NCBI GenBank assembly: GCA_003254905.1
Contig: QANU01034852.1
Location: 94,079-158,078, forward strand
Length of the DNA stretch: 64,000 bases
Origin: Nissolia schottii
Taxonomy: Eukaryota > Streptophyta > Magnoliopsida > Fabales > Fabaceae
Reading direction: 5' to 3'
In this document: positions 13,072-24,640 of the stretch, piece after piece
Numbering within the stretch: the first letter of the stretch is position 1
How the letters are laid out: each line of letters begins with the position of its first letter
Position numbers and translations under genes: made by a program
Notes under the pieces: generated by a model
Told to the model about the DNA's origin: nothing
The model's input: only the letters and a program-made list of their open reading frames with translations
The model's database searches: none

Positions 13072-15970
13072 TGAAACACTCTAGCTGACTGTTTACCCGT
13101 ACGCAGTAAACAATGCTCACTAGGTTGTTTTCTACCTGGTCGGAATACCTTAGTCCATTGTTATCTTTCGAAAATAGTTGCTTAAGAAATAGGGACCAAT
13201 TTTGAAACTTTTCCTTTGCCTCGATTATTTAATAAAATAGAGCCATGCGTCAGAAAAAACAAATATAGCAAGCGGTAAAGCCCTTAGGCTTAGCAGATAA
13301 TCGTCTAATAATAATAAAACATACAATATACATCCATCTGGTCTATCACAACAGTCATGTAGTTATTATAATAAATAATATACAAGTAACAGGTTCAAGA
13401 TATACAGTACATAACACTAAAATACAAGGGCTAACAGCAGCACTTCCCAGTTTACCCCTAGCAAAGTACTAACTACTGCGGTCTCTGGTGTCCCTGTCTG
13501 GTTCTGGCTGCCTCATAGCTCCTCGGCCGGTTCGGCCTCATCCTCGTAGTATGAGTCATCACCTGTTCCTGAAGTCATAGGGCAGTGGGCGTGAGAACGG
13601 TAGATTCTAAGTGGAAATAACTCTAGTACCTGTATCTTGCGTTTCATTAGGTCGGACTTCAGGCCGCTCAGAGATTTCTAGGTGTGCATACATACTAACA
13701 TCCTACTGATTATTATCTGGCAGGTGACATGGGAACTACTCTTGCTTACTACGTTCTCGTGCTTATTAACATTACGTTTACATACATAGCCGTCTCGAGC
13801 GTTCTCTTGATGATAATTACATAACAGCAGAATCATACATTACATATACTCATGCATAACAGAATCATCAGAATGAACATGGTTTTTGGAATATATGTTA
13901 TCCCCACTATAGCATTGCCCTCTTTTGACAATACTATGACAGAATAACCTCGCACCTCCAGGTGGTCCTTTGTTGACCCCTGCGGTGGGCTTCCACCTGC
14001 CGCGAGCCCTCTCTTGACCCCTCGGCAGTGGGCGGATATTGTACCCCCACCTTAGCTTGCCCCCTTTCGACAATGCTAGGCGTGGTAACCGCACACCTCC
14101 AGGTATGCCATATCGACACCACCTGTGGCGGGCTTCCACATTCAGGATGCCTCTCTGACCTCCTGAAGTGGGATCATTATTTGGCATCTTGTGATCACGG
14201 CCTTTTCAGCATTTATTTTCATTTAGCATTTTTCAGCAGTATTTCAGCATCTCTTTCTTTTTGGTACCTGCAGCATGACATGACTTGTTCCCTATTGTTC
14301 ATTTCATAATCTTTACTTATCTCATAATTACTTCTAATCCTCTAAACTTGCTTTATCATGAATGCATGGAATGCTACACATCACGTCATATACTGCATAT
14401 ACTTCGCATATTTCAGTTACCAATCATAGTTATGACATTGAGTGTTGGACTATGTGCCTCAAGATGGATTCCATAAGACATTCTGGTCTCAGGCCGCTCA
14501 GCGAAAACTACTGTCCGCTCAGCGGTTTGAGCTCCTCGCGCTCAGCGCTTAAAACATTACCGCTCAGCGATAAGAGTCTTATCGCTCGGCAGTAAGAGTC
14601 TCATCGCTCAGCGGTATGACACATGTTCAAAATATGTTTTCAGCCTTATCCTTTAAGAAAATATCTTCCCATCCTTATCCTTGTCCGCGGTGAGCTTCAG
14701 ACCGCTCAGCGGTAACCGCCATCCACTCAGCGCTTTGGAGTTCACATTTGAAAAATATCGATGCATTCCGCTCAGCGGTGCCTTGGGCCGCTCAGCAGTA
14801 CCTGGCGAATCTGAAAACAACATGCATCGTTTTCATCCCTTTTTCTCCCCTTTCTCCCATGGATCCTTCTTGAGCTTTTACACATATTCCACACATAATA
14901 ATCCTATCTAGTCCAGGTCATAAGACCCTTCAGAATCATCTTCCTAAGCCCTAACATAGTTTCTAACATCATTAAGCAAATATACACATACCCTCAAACA
15001 TAATCACACACACACACACATAAGCTCATCTAACCATCAAAGAGATGAGAAGACTAGAGTTACCCACCTGTGAAGGAGCTGTCCGGTGAGGAAGAAGCGT
15101 AGAGAAAGAAGAAAGGAATTCGGCGTCATGGAGGGAGAAGAAAGAAAACGAACATGGAGCATAAAAGCTTCAAGGGAAGCAAATGAAACAAAGAAAGAAA
15201 TAAAGAGGAATCGGTCAGGGGCTAGCTCCCCCACCGTCCTTAATACATATATTTTATAATATTATATAATTGTGATTCTTATATTATGTATCTTATATAT
15301 TACTATTCTATTATTACTATTACTATTTACTAAAATTATTACATTATCTTAGCTCCTATTTACTAAGATGATTATACTATGCAATAGTATATTTTATGTA
15401 AATATCCAACTATGGATAAACATGATCCTGTCAGTCTAATTTTGATCATACTTAATCGTGTTTCTGCTGTTCGCAGTCCCGGTACTCCGCGTACAGTTGT
15501 CCGAAAAATATCCCGAACGCACCCTCGCGTTCTACTAATTTTCCCTTATTAATAGTTGAGTCCGGTAGAGGTATTCGGGGAATTATTATTTTATTAGTAT
15601 ATTTTACGGTTACTTTTGGTATCCAGAACAATTCCCGATTGGTCCAGAAATCGTCCGAAACTGAACCGATTTCCGTTTTACCGACACTTTAGGGTTTTTT
15701 TTTTCATCCATCTCTAGAAGTCGAGAGGAATCATTTGAGTATCAGCAGAATTTGGAAATACCCCACAGAATAATTTCTATTGACCTCGAGAGGTTAATTC
15801 CTACAAAGGGCTCTATGAACAGTTGTTTGGGAAAATTTTCCACTAAGGGATACACTTATAATGTTTTTCTTCTTCCTAAATTCATTTATACATTATTTTA
15901 TTTACTTTTACGGACCTTTTACTAAGGGGGAAAAATATTTTACTAAGGGGGAAAAATATGGGATGTTACA
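13072..15970 (-). mobile_element. 2.9-kb non-coding TG...CA unit, probable solo LTR of a Ty3/gypsy element
   Basis: On the minus strand the unit begins TGTAACATCCC and ends GTGTTTCA. It is bordered by the 5-bp duplication GCGGG (13067-13071 and 15971-15975), and removing unit plus one duplicate rejoins the copia interior. It has no gag or pol frames, as expected for a solo LTR. Inside are two diverged copies of a roughly 130-bp block (about 13900-14150), a block of CGCTCAGCG motifs (14494-14800) and a short CA repeat near 15005. A related unit in opposite orientation lies at 27119-29060. The exact lineage (long-LTR chromovirus such as Tekay/Del?) is a guess. Confidence 0.78.
14494..14800. repeat. 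Clustered CGCTCAGCG / CCGCTCAGCGGT motifs
   Basis: About ten exact or one-off copies of a near-palindromic 9-12 bp motif at irregular spacing within the solo LTR. The related unit at 27.1-29.1 kb carries a different short-repeat module at a similar distance from its end. Confidence 0.85.
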
Positions 15971-16061
15971 GCGGGCATTCGTCAAGGTGGAGATTTGTTG
16001 GTATTTTTGGCTCATGTAAAAATTCATTAATTAGGAAATTATTGATTTTATTTTATTAGTT

Positions 16062-16676
16062 ATTACTCTCAATTTAGTCTCTATTATTTTTTTCAACTTG
16101 AACAATTATTTTTTTGTATTCGCCTAATTTAGTCATGTTATTTTTTAAATCATTCAATTTCATCCATTTTAAAAAAAAATTTGCCAATTAGTCTCTTGCA
16201 AATTACAAAAATTAGACAAATTGGTTATTCTATCAATCTCCTATATTGAGATGGTTGACTTAGAGCATCACGGAAGGAAGTAACATGTTAAAAGTCCACA
16301 TCACATCCTCCACATAAAAAATGATGTTGTTTTACAAAACTAATAATCCATCTCCTTTAAGCGAAACGACGTCGTTTCACATCCCATGTTATACAAAACG
16401 TGTGCGTTCATGATGAAAAATAGGCATACATTCATATGGGTATGTTTGCAAAAGATGAATATGGGTGTTTAAGTATTTACATGGCAAAGTAAACACATTT
16501 TTACTTAAATTGATTGATTTGAAAAGTAAAAGAAACTAAAGTGACCGAAAAAATTAAAAGATATGAAATTGATCAATTTAAAAAAATAACAATGACTAAA
16601 TTAGCCAAAAAATTTAAGAGTAAAAAATTGTCTGAGTTAAAAAATAATAAGGACTAAATTAAAGATTTTTTAGGTA
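16062..16676. mobile_element. Foldback / MITE-like element with ~150-bp inverted arms
   Basis: The left arm (about 16062-16200) aligns with the reverse complement of the right arm (about 16515-16676); both carry AATTTAGTC followed by TATTATTTTT at the outer end. The centre includes the palindrome AAACGACGTCGTTT (about 16363-16376). No transposase frame. I could not settle the target duplication. It abuts the truncated copia 3' LTR, which it may have cut. Confidence 0.7.
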
Positions 16677-16707
16677 AAAGTATGCATATTCAAGAATCTC
16701 TCCTTAA

Positions 16708-16890
16708 CCAACAGCGGTTGGTACAAGTGGTAAGCGGCTTGGTATTGCTTAAGCAAGGTCCCGAGTTCGAGACCTTGTGTACGCAGTTATCCCCGCTGGA
16801 AGACTCACCCGCCATAGCCAGGTGCGCGACCCGGGTTGACCCAGATTAGTCAAAGCTAAGCCTTGGATACTGCACAGGCAACCTAAAAAA
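16708..16890 (+). mobile_element. tRNA-derived SINE, complete
   Basis: Bounded by a 16-bp direct duplication AAGAATCTCTCCTTAA (16692-16707 and 16891-16906). The head contains an A-box-like TGGTACAAGTGGT (about 16719-16731) and a B-box-like GAGTTCGAGACC (16763-16774), the split polymerase III promoter; the tail ends in an A-run. The body includes CCAGGTGCGCGACCCGGGTT. A second, shortened copy lies at 33581-33735. The exact duplication points to a fairly young insertion. Confidence 0.92.
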
Positions 16891-16906
16891 AAGAATCTCT
16901 CCTTAA

Positions 16907-18790
16907 GTATACACGGGGCATTGTCTTAGTGCTAAAATAGCACAGAGGCAATTGAAAGAAGCTATATTCCACTCTTAAAGAGGACAAAGTACGATTATAT
17001 ATTCGTATGAAAAAACAAGCAAAAAAACCTCCTTAAGCATAATGAAATGCAAGACAGAGAAAGAAAGAAGAGTTTTTATGGGTCATTAATATTGGACAAA
17101 GGTCATTTAAAGTGAAAAGTTTATTTTAAACAATAAAGCAAGAAATGAAATTGATTAATATTTTATTGAAATAAAAGTATAAATTTTTCACTTTATTATT
17201 TAAAGCGAGAAACTCACTTTAAATAATTTTTAAAAGAATAAATCTTCTCAAATAAGTTTCTTATTATATGAAGTTGAATATTATCTCTAACCATTAATTA
17301 AAAATATAAAATCTATACATAACATAAATAACACCCTTAATTAATAATAAAAGATTATACTCTCACCTCAATTTTTAAAAAATTTAGTTGAGATGATTTG
17401 TTCTCAGCTTATCGTCAAAATATAGTGGGGTTGTGTGTGAATTGTGAAAGGGAGCATAACTGAGTTTGGAGCACAGGGAGACAGGGTGGCAGTTGACGAC
17501 GATGAGACGGCTGGTGCGAGTTATAAATGCTATTTACTGCGTAATCATCAAATTTTAATTTTCATCTTCCGATGTTTTCCCCTTGTTTTTTCTCCACGAA
17601 TGTTCTCATATTGCTGCCATTTTACATAATTATTTTTTATTTTTTATTTTTCAGTACATCCTCGGGCTGTAATGTGCTAAAAATCGAATTGAAATGAACA
17701 AACCGGGATGGACACTTCGTTAGAAGTAAATGATGATGACTAATGATAAGATTTAGGTCACTGTTTATCCGTAATATGCTTTGAATTATTGCATTAGATT
17801 TCTAATCTTTTCATTTGATGAAATTATATAATTTTACTAGTTATGCCTAATTTCAGTTACTCGTCACGTAAAAAAGACAATAAAAAAATTCAGTTTCGCG
17901 TAAAGCTAATTTTCATTTTGTTCGTACAAGCATATGAGTTATGCAAATTTTCTACGACTTTTTACCACTCTACATTTTCTATGCAAAATAAGTAAAACCT
18001 TATTTTGTACTCTAAAAATACAACGATGGCTACATTTATACCTCCAAAAAATTTGGTCACAAGACTAATCCTTTGATAAATTAAAATGTCAGGAATATTA
18101 ATGTGATGACCGCTATATATTTTTGAAGAATTAACAAAATTATTAATATTTGATATTTTTTTACTTATTGTTAAACTAATTTAATGACAAATTTTTAAAA
18201 GACTAATTTTATGACCGTTATATTTTGAGACAACAACATAGAATTTTCCTCTACAAATAACCTTTTTATAAAATCTAACCTCGTATTTTCTTCTTAAAAC
18301 TTAATTAATGTTATTTACTATCCTAACTAATCATTAAGTTTGGTGAGTTACGCTAATCTTATAAAGTGAGGGGATATTAGACATTACACACGGCATTTTT
18401 TTATTAGTTATTGTTCATGCCTAATTTTGGGCTGACAGAATGAATTAACCAAATGTATTGATCGGATGTCTTTAATTTGGTATGCTGTTGAAGTCAAATA
18501 TGCATTTACGAGCAAAATGTGAGACAACCAATATATGAGTCAATCGAGTGCACGAGCCGGAGTAGAACTTACAAAAGCACTCAAATACTCAAATTAGCAT
18601 GAATAGAACACGTGAGAGTATAGGCAAAGAATGAACATAGAGACTTCCAATTTTTTGTTTATGAAGAGGAAAATATGACAGTTTAGTCATAATGGTCTAG
18701 ATCCTAAAGTTCAAATTTGTAACGTTGGATTTGCTTTGATGGGACTTGGTATGGCGGATAATTATCTTTAGAAGTTTCTACCACATAAAG
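16907..18790. other. Intergenic spacer with a small hairpin
   Basis: AT-rich, no gene recognised. About 17108-17227 can fold back (TTTAAAGTGA near one end, TCACTTTAAA near the other), suggesting a MITE. A 61-codon open frame at 17444-17629 is unremarkable. Confidence 0.45.
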
Positions 18791-19045
18791 GTGGATCAAT
18801 TAAAAAAATTGACTGGTAAATTCGAGTAGTTCACAAGACCCGAACGCACAAGTAAAAAAAGATAGCTTAATGAGCAAAAAGAGTTATTGAACATGGAAGT
18901 TTTAAAGAGCACAACATGCGTGTTTGCCACATTCATTATTTTTGTTGCTTCATGTGTGCTTAAGATCTTAGGGCCTTTACTTTTTTTGTATGTAGGATTA
19001 CAAAAATTGCTCACATTCTGTTTATAGAGAATATGAGTTTAATCT

Positions 19046-19526
19046 TGTTACAGACAAAATCCCTAGATCGAAAGCCCCAATAGTCCAACCTCAAATACTA
19101 GGCTATGTTCCCCGATCTCAGCCTAGAATGGTCTGAGGTGGCTCATAGGAATAAGAGATATTCCAAAAAAAGTAACACATGTGAATAGTAACAAACCAAG
19201 GGTTAACTACTCTAACGAAAGGGCGAGATCCCTGAATCTACCTAACTAATTTATCCCCCGTAGCTTAGCGTACAAGTCATGGAATATGCAACAAACTTAA
19301 GTATAAAAGGATAACTCGACTACGAACTAGTGGTAACGTTTCATTCACCCTAATTGACTTACCAAATACACATCCTTGCTTGGATGTCAGAGTGCCTTTG
19401 TAGGTACCCATCGGTGTTGTTCCTTCAAGCAATAAGCACTATCTGGAATTCGTAATCATCATCCGAGCAAACTAGGCTCCACAAACTTTGACAGGTAATA
19501 CCATTCTAACTCTCTAGTTTCGAACA
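19046..19526 (+). repeat. 5' LTR of a Tat-type Ty3/gypsy element
   Basis: Starts TGTTACAGACAAAATCCCTA and ends TTTCGAACA, directly before a decayed primer site TTGGCACTGTTTGTAGG (19527-19543), which resembles the TTGGCGCCGTCTGTGGG of Tat/Retand-type elements. A TATA-like AGTATAAAAGG lies near 19300. Both ends match the solo LTR at 61752-62469, and both share GAGTGCCTTTG followed by AGGTAC near the 3' side. Confidence 0.75.
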
Positions 19527-19591
19527 TTGGCACTGTTTGTAGGAAACTTGATACTACTAATGTATCTCTCGAAACCTACTTTTCAGGAACC

Positions 19592-20760
19592 ATGGTTGAT
19601 GTGACACTAAAGAACGAAGCGACAGGGAACACTAGCGTTCTAAATGGAGCAGAGGACAATAGGAACACCCATTTCCACCATGAACGCCCCGCATCTCCCT
19701 TCGAGCCTAAACATGAGAACGCGCTTCACACCAGACACCAATTTTACCTTCTCATACTGAGATTTTGCATGATCACTGAAGTTTGATGGATATTCTCCAG
19801 AATTTGGAGATCCTCTTGCGATGACAGGAAGAACGAATTCGGGTCTTGGAGCATGAGAATCTTCGCAAGAAGTACCAGTCCAAGAAATAGAGCCTAAGAA
19901 GACAACACCGAACTCTGTCACTGGCATAAGCAAGGAAACGTAAAAGATAAGAAATTTCCCCAAGGAGATTTCTTCCCCATCGTTAGCGTTCACCTCCCAT
20001 GAAAGAAAAATCGCCTCAGTAGAGACCAACATAATCTAGGGGAAGCCCATCCCAATGCTAGGCACCAACCTCCTAAAGGGAGAATACACTACGGCAGGAA
20101 CCCTCGTAGCGATGAGGACCTTTCTTATTCAAAGGGATTAATGGGATCCGTCTAGAGACTCCTTTTTTAGAATAATATCCAGTAAACAAGGGCATGCCAT
20201 TTTTCGACGAGATCCTCAAAGCCAAGCTACCTAGAAATTACCAATCTCTGCAAATAACCAAACCCTATGATGGGACCACGGATCCCCAAGGACATCTCAC
20301 TGCATTCCAATCTTGGACTTAGCAAGTAGTAGTCTCTGATACCATTCTTTTTCATGCCTTTCTTGCCACTTTATCCAACGTAGCGGAAAAGTGGTTTTCT
20401 GAGCACCCATCAAAGTCCATCATAAGTTTCAAAGACCTAACCCGAAAGTTCTTTCTCTGATTCACCACCAGTAAGAGGATGCCCAAGACTCCAGTAAGTT
20501 TGTTAGGGATTATGCAACGTGAAAGAGAATCACTTTGAGAATTCCTAGACAGATGCAATAGTGAAATCACACAGGTGTAACATATCACAAATCCTGAAAT
20601 CTTATTGGCTATCACCCATGGAGTCCGACCAGGTTGCAATTTCTCCAATGACTATCTCAAGGAACAACCATGTACCCTTGATGAGTTCAACCAAAGAGCA
20701 TAAATATACATAAACATGGAATAGGGACAAAAAGCCCTAAAAATTCCACATGAAGATTCA
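19592..20760 (+). pseudogene. Gypsy gag remnant
   Basis: Begins at an ATG (19592) shortly after the primer site. From about 20194 the plus strand reads FDEILKAKLPRNYQ, ITKPYDGTTDPQGHL and NVAEKWFSEHP, the usual core of plant Ty3/gypsy gag, interrupted by several in-frame stops and shifts. It would package element RNA if intact; it cannot be translated as one protein. Confidence 0.75.
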
Positions 20761-20889
20761 AGGGGGCAGGATCACCATCAGTAAGATCGCCGAAGGAAGC
20801 AAGATGAAAAACCACCGAAGATGGGAAAATACTAGAGTTACATCAATCTCACAGTAACACAGACCTAGATACTCTGGAAGTAAATAACA

Positions 20890-21150
20890 TTGAGCTCTAG
20901 TTGCCTCGTCCACAACCAATCGAGATGTGCCCAAAGGGGGAAGAATGCATCCTACTATGAATATCATGATGAGTTCGGCCATAAGACGAAAAAATGCATC
21001 AACTTGAAGGATGCGATTGAAGATCTCATAGAACATGAGAAGATGACTAAATTCATCACAAATCACAAGGCTACAAGAAACAAGAACAATAAGAACAAGA
21101 AGCACATCCCAGATTTTGAAAAGTGTAAATGTAAGAGAATACCTTAGGAT
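20890..21150 (+). pseudogene. Gag C-terminal knuckle-like remnant
   Basis: Reads YEYHDEFGHKTKKCINLKD and DLIEHEKMTKFI, matching the C/H-containing segment with the following basic helix typical of Tat-type gag. The first cysteine of the usual pattern appears to be replaced by Y. A stop follows. Confidence 0.65.
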
Positions 21151-21282
21151 GATGACTTTGATTCCCCTTATATCTAGAATTAGCACAAGGACACAAGGCC
21201 ATTAAGAACTATCAATACAATTTTAGGGGGTCATTAGTGAAGATGAAAGATCCATAAACTCACAAAAAAATAGCTGTGTGAG

Positions 21283-21530
21283 GTGATAAATACTTCTACC
21301 GATGTGCGAAGTGCTAAACCTTTTACCTGCATGCTCGAGATATCATTCACTAATAAAGATGTAGAAGGCATAGTACTCGAACACATCGAACCGATGATCA
21401 TTTTGGCAGTTATGGCAAATGCCAAGGTGAAAAGGATACTTGTGGACAAAGGAAGTGCAACTGACATCTTGTTTTGAGATACATTTCAGAAGCTCAGGTT
21501 GCGTGTGGAAGACCCACAATGAAGTCAATT
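21283..21530 (+). pseudogene. Gypsy aspartic protease remnant
   Basis: Plus-strand frame with ISFTNKDVEGIVL and VKRILVDKGSATDILF. The catalytic DSG/DTG triad reads DKG, so the active site is damaged, and a stop replaces the codon after ILF. Confidence 0.75.
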
Positions 21531-22263
21531 AATAAGTTTTTCTGGGGACCAAACACAACCATATGGCTACATCTCGCTACATGTCACATTTGGCACCCCA
21601 CCTAATACCCACACCGAAAAGGTAAATTTTCTTATTGTTAGTTGTACCTCGACCTATAATACTATTATTGGCAGGAGAATGCTAAACAAGCTTAGAGCAA
21701 TTGTCTCAACTTTACATTTAGCCATGAAGTTCCCCCCTCCGTGGAAACATAATTACGGTTTGTGCCGATCATTTTACAAATTGGAAGTGTTATCAAATCA
21801 GCCTCGAGGGTGGGAAAAGGCGTAAACTAGAAAATAGACCATCTAAAGGCCAAAAGAAGTAATGAGCATAGATCTCAATGTTTGGGAACAACTGGCAGAA
21901 GAAAGATCGCAACCTTAGGAAGAATTCGAGGACATTCAGTTGGGATAGGATTAGACCAAAGTAACAAACATCAACAAATATCTTCTAGAGCCATTAAAAG
22001 CAAGCTAGTTACATTCCTCTAAGGTAACTTCAATATATTTGCCTTGACAGTGTCTGATATGCCTGGCATTGATCCCACATTCATGTGCCACCAACTCATG
22101 ATTGATCCAAAGTGTCGCCTTGTATCTCAAAAGCACTGAAAGATGTGTTTAGAATGACAAACAATAGTCCAGGACTATTGAAGGCCAGATTCATAGCAAA
22201 ATCCGATATCCGACGTGATTGTTCAATGTTGTTATGATCCCTAAGTCAAATAGGAAATGACGC

Positions 22264-22605
22264 ATGTGTGTGGACTACACCAATTTAAACAAGGTGTTCC
22301 CAAAGGATCTATACCACCTGTCTAAAATCAATGCATTAGTTGATGCTTCTTTTAGGTTCCATTATCTTAGCTTTATGGATGCTTACTCTAGATACAAACA
22401 AAATAAGATGCACCCCAATGACGTGGAGAAGACGATATTCATCACACATACAAAAAATTACTATTATAAAGTTATGTCATTTGGGTTGAAGAACGCAAGA
22501 GCAACCTACCAACAATTGATGAACATGATCTTTGAAGATCTCATTGGGTCAACCATGGAGGTCTATGTTGATGATGTGCTAGTCAAAAGTTTAGAGGTGT
22601 CGGAT
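22264..22605 (+). pseudogene. Gypsy reverse transcriptase fragment
   Basis: Reads CVDYTNLNKVFPKD, LSFMDAYSRY, KVMSFGLKNARATYQ and the catalytic YVDD, in the order of a Ty3/gypsy reverse transcriptase; CVDYTNLNK is typical of the Tat lineage. About 115 residues remain. The frame is cut at 22605 by an LTR-like sequence starting TGTCACACCC. RNase H, integrase and the 3' LTR are absent. Confidence 0.85.
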
Positions 22606-24640
22606 TGTCACACCCTAACTTAGGATATGATCGCACGTAGGCTACTGCCCCTACGAAAGCTCTAGCGTGGCATACTATCGTTCATGAATGCTAAAATAAA
22701 CAAATTTATTTCATAAATAAATAATTGATTTTATAAATAAACTTTAGTAATATCTAAATTATATCTTATTTGAAGAAAATGTTGAAAATGTAACTAAAGT
22801 ATAAATGCTAATGGGTAGATCTTGCCCTAGTAGTCTGGAGCATATCTAACATATAACCTTAGTAGACCCTACTACAAAGCGGAGCTTACCACTGACGTTG
22901 GACCTCGCTGCTATTGGAAGAGGGGGACATTCTCACTTTTCTCTATTGTATCTGAAAAATATCATTGACAGAGGGGTGAGTTTGTCATCTCAGTGGTGGG
23001 TACTTCAGTATTATACACATAACATATATTGCACATAAACATGATATGCACACACGCACACACATATATCTGAATAAATAAACATATAAATAAGCTGGAA
23101 GGTAAATTTGACAAATAACTGTTGAATAATAAATCTTGTTTGCCTGCAGCGTGTGCCCGCCTCTAGCGAAGGGGCACGAGGAGAGATTCCTCTTGATCCT
23201 CGATTCAATGGAACCTTAGCTCAACCTTGCTTTAACAGGATAAATCTTTACGGTTCCAGGTATGCTGGAACCTGGATACTAAATCTGTGAGGGTACGCAT
23301 AACCATAATCTGTGGAGCCTTGTACTCTATGTTACCTGAATATGTAAGGGTATGCATACCCTTAATTTGTGGAGCCTGCGCTCTATGTTACCTAAATCTG
23401 TAGGGATATACATACCCCAAAGCTGATTAATATTAAATCTGATCTGTGAGGGTACGCATACCCTAAAGTTATCTAATACTGAATTTGGTCTACGGGGATG
23501 TTGACCCTACATATACTAAACTAAGTCATCTACCTTAAGGTGTGAAGTCTTTTGGTTGGATGAGTTAGATTGATTACCCAAGTTGTTTAGGTCCTATGCC
23601 TACTGATTATGAAAGGTAGTATTCCTAGTCTGTTTAGTCTTGTTTACTTGTCCAGGATTAAGGACTTAGGTCCCGTACTTAGGGGAGGTTCCTAGGTATG
23701 AGAACTGTGTTGCAATGGACAAATTAAACACCAATTCTTAGCTTATCCAACACCTTCCCTTAGTTAGGGCATTTCCTTAATCGAAGTCTTTATTAGGGTC
23801 AGTTATGTAAGCCTAACCTTACAGTTCTAAAGGTATCATCATGTATCATATAATCATAAGTCTCTGCCCTAGCATATCATCATATTAGTATGTCATCATA
23901 TAAGCATGGTAATAAGCAAATAGTAACATAAATGTTGTAAGCACAACTGAATCGATTGACGGACCACTAACGTGGCACCACCGACGTACCGAGACCTCTA
24001 CTCACTTGGAATATCTTGGAACTGAGGAGCACTGGTACTGGAAGCTCCAAACGGTGTAGTGTTGGCACCGGGAAAGGCCAACAAATACCACACCATCAGA
24101 AACCCATAAGGAAACATAATTGTAGGCTCTGTGGTAGCAATCTAGCATAACGGTGGTGATCTGGCATCGCCATAACAATCACGGACCGCCATAGGGCCAC
24201 CACTACCAATGTAGCAACGTCGAGGCCTATTACCCTAGGCCATCCTTAAAAGGATTGGCGAACTACCCTAGGTGAAGATGTTGTGTCTTCACAAGAAGAG
24301 GAGCGAGGAACTCCGCACTAAATGGGAGAGAAGTCTGAAGCTCTAAGCGAGTTGAAAGGGGGACGTGAGAGTTCTATTTATCGGCGGAAAGATGGCTAAA
24401 AGGAGGGTCGGGCCCTCTTCTAGCCCAAGAGGCGCAAATTAGGGTTTCTGGTCATTGCCGAGGCTAGCGCATCACTGCTTTTGTGTCGCTGCAGCATGTT
24501 ACAGGCGCTGCAGCGCACTTCTGGACGTCACCTCCTTGGACGTCATAAAACATGCATAAATAAAATAATTTTTAAAAATAAATAAATAATAAATAACTTT
24601 TAAAATAAATACATGGTCTAAAATAGATCGTGAAGAAAGT
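22606..24640 (-). mobile_element. LTR-like fragment inserted in the reverse transcriptase
   Basis: Starts abruptly with TGTCACACCCTAACTTAGG and contains no coding frames. Several copies of GGGTACGCATACCC-like text occur at about 23280-23480. A TATA-like box on the minus strand (about 24370-24385, ATAAATAGA) suggests minus orientation. Its arrangement resembles the solo LTR at 13072-15970. I could not find the far end or the target duplication. Confidence 0.55.

Larger units (their letters stand above)
11567..16063 (+). mobile_element. Decayed Ty1/copia retrotransposon, split by a later insertion
   Basis: The 5' LTR is 11567-12032. The 3' LTR begins at 15996 after a purine tract (AAGGTGGAGATT) and is cut after about 65 bp. 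The two starts share TTGGTATTTTTGGCTCATGT; the 5' copy has TA where the 3' copy has the expected TG. A decayed initiator-Met primer site, TGGCATCAAAGCT, sits at 12034-12046. The interior holds only gag and protease-region debris (to about 12840) plus some 230 bp of eroded sequence. Most of pol is deleted. A 2.9-kb unit is inserted at 13072-15970. Confidence 0.8.

Noticed and set aside
16708..16780. A functional tRNA gene
   Set aside because: The A- and B-box-like words belong to a SINE head; there is no proper cloverleaf or anticodon stem, and a SINE tail and target duplications are present.
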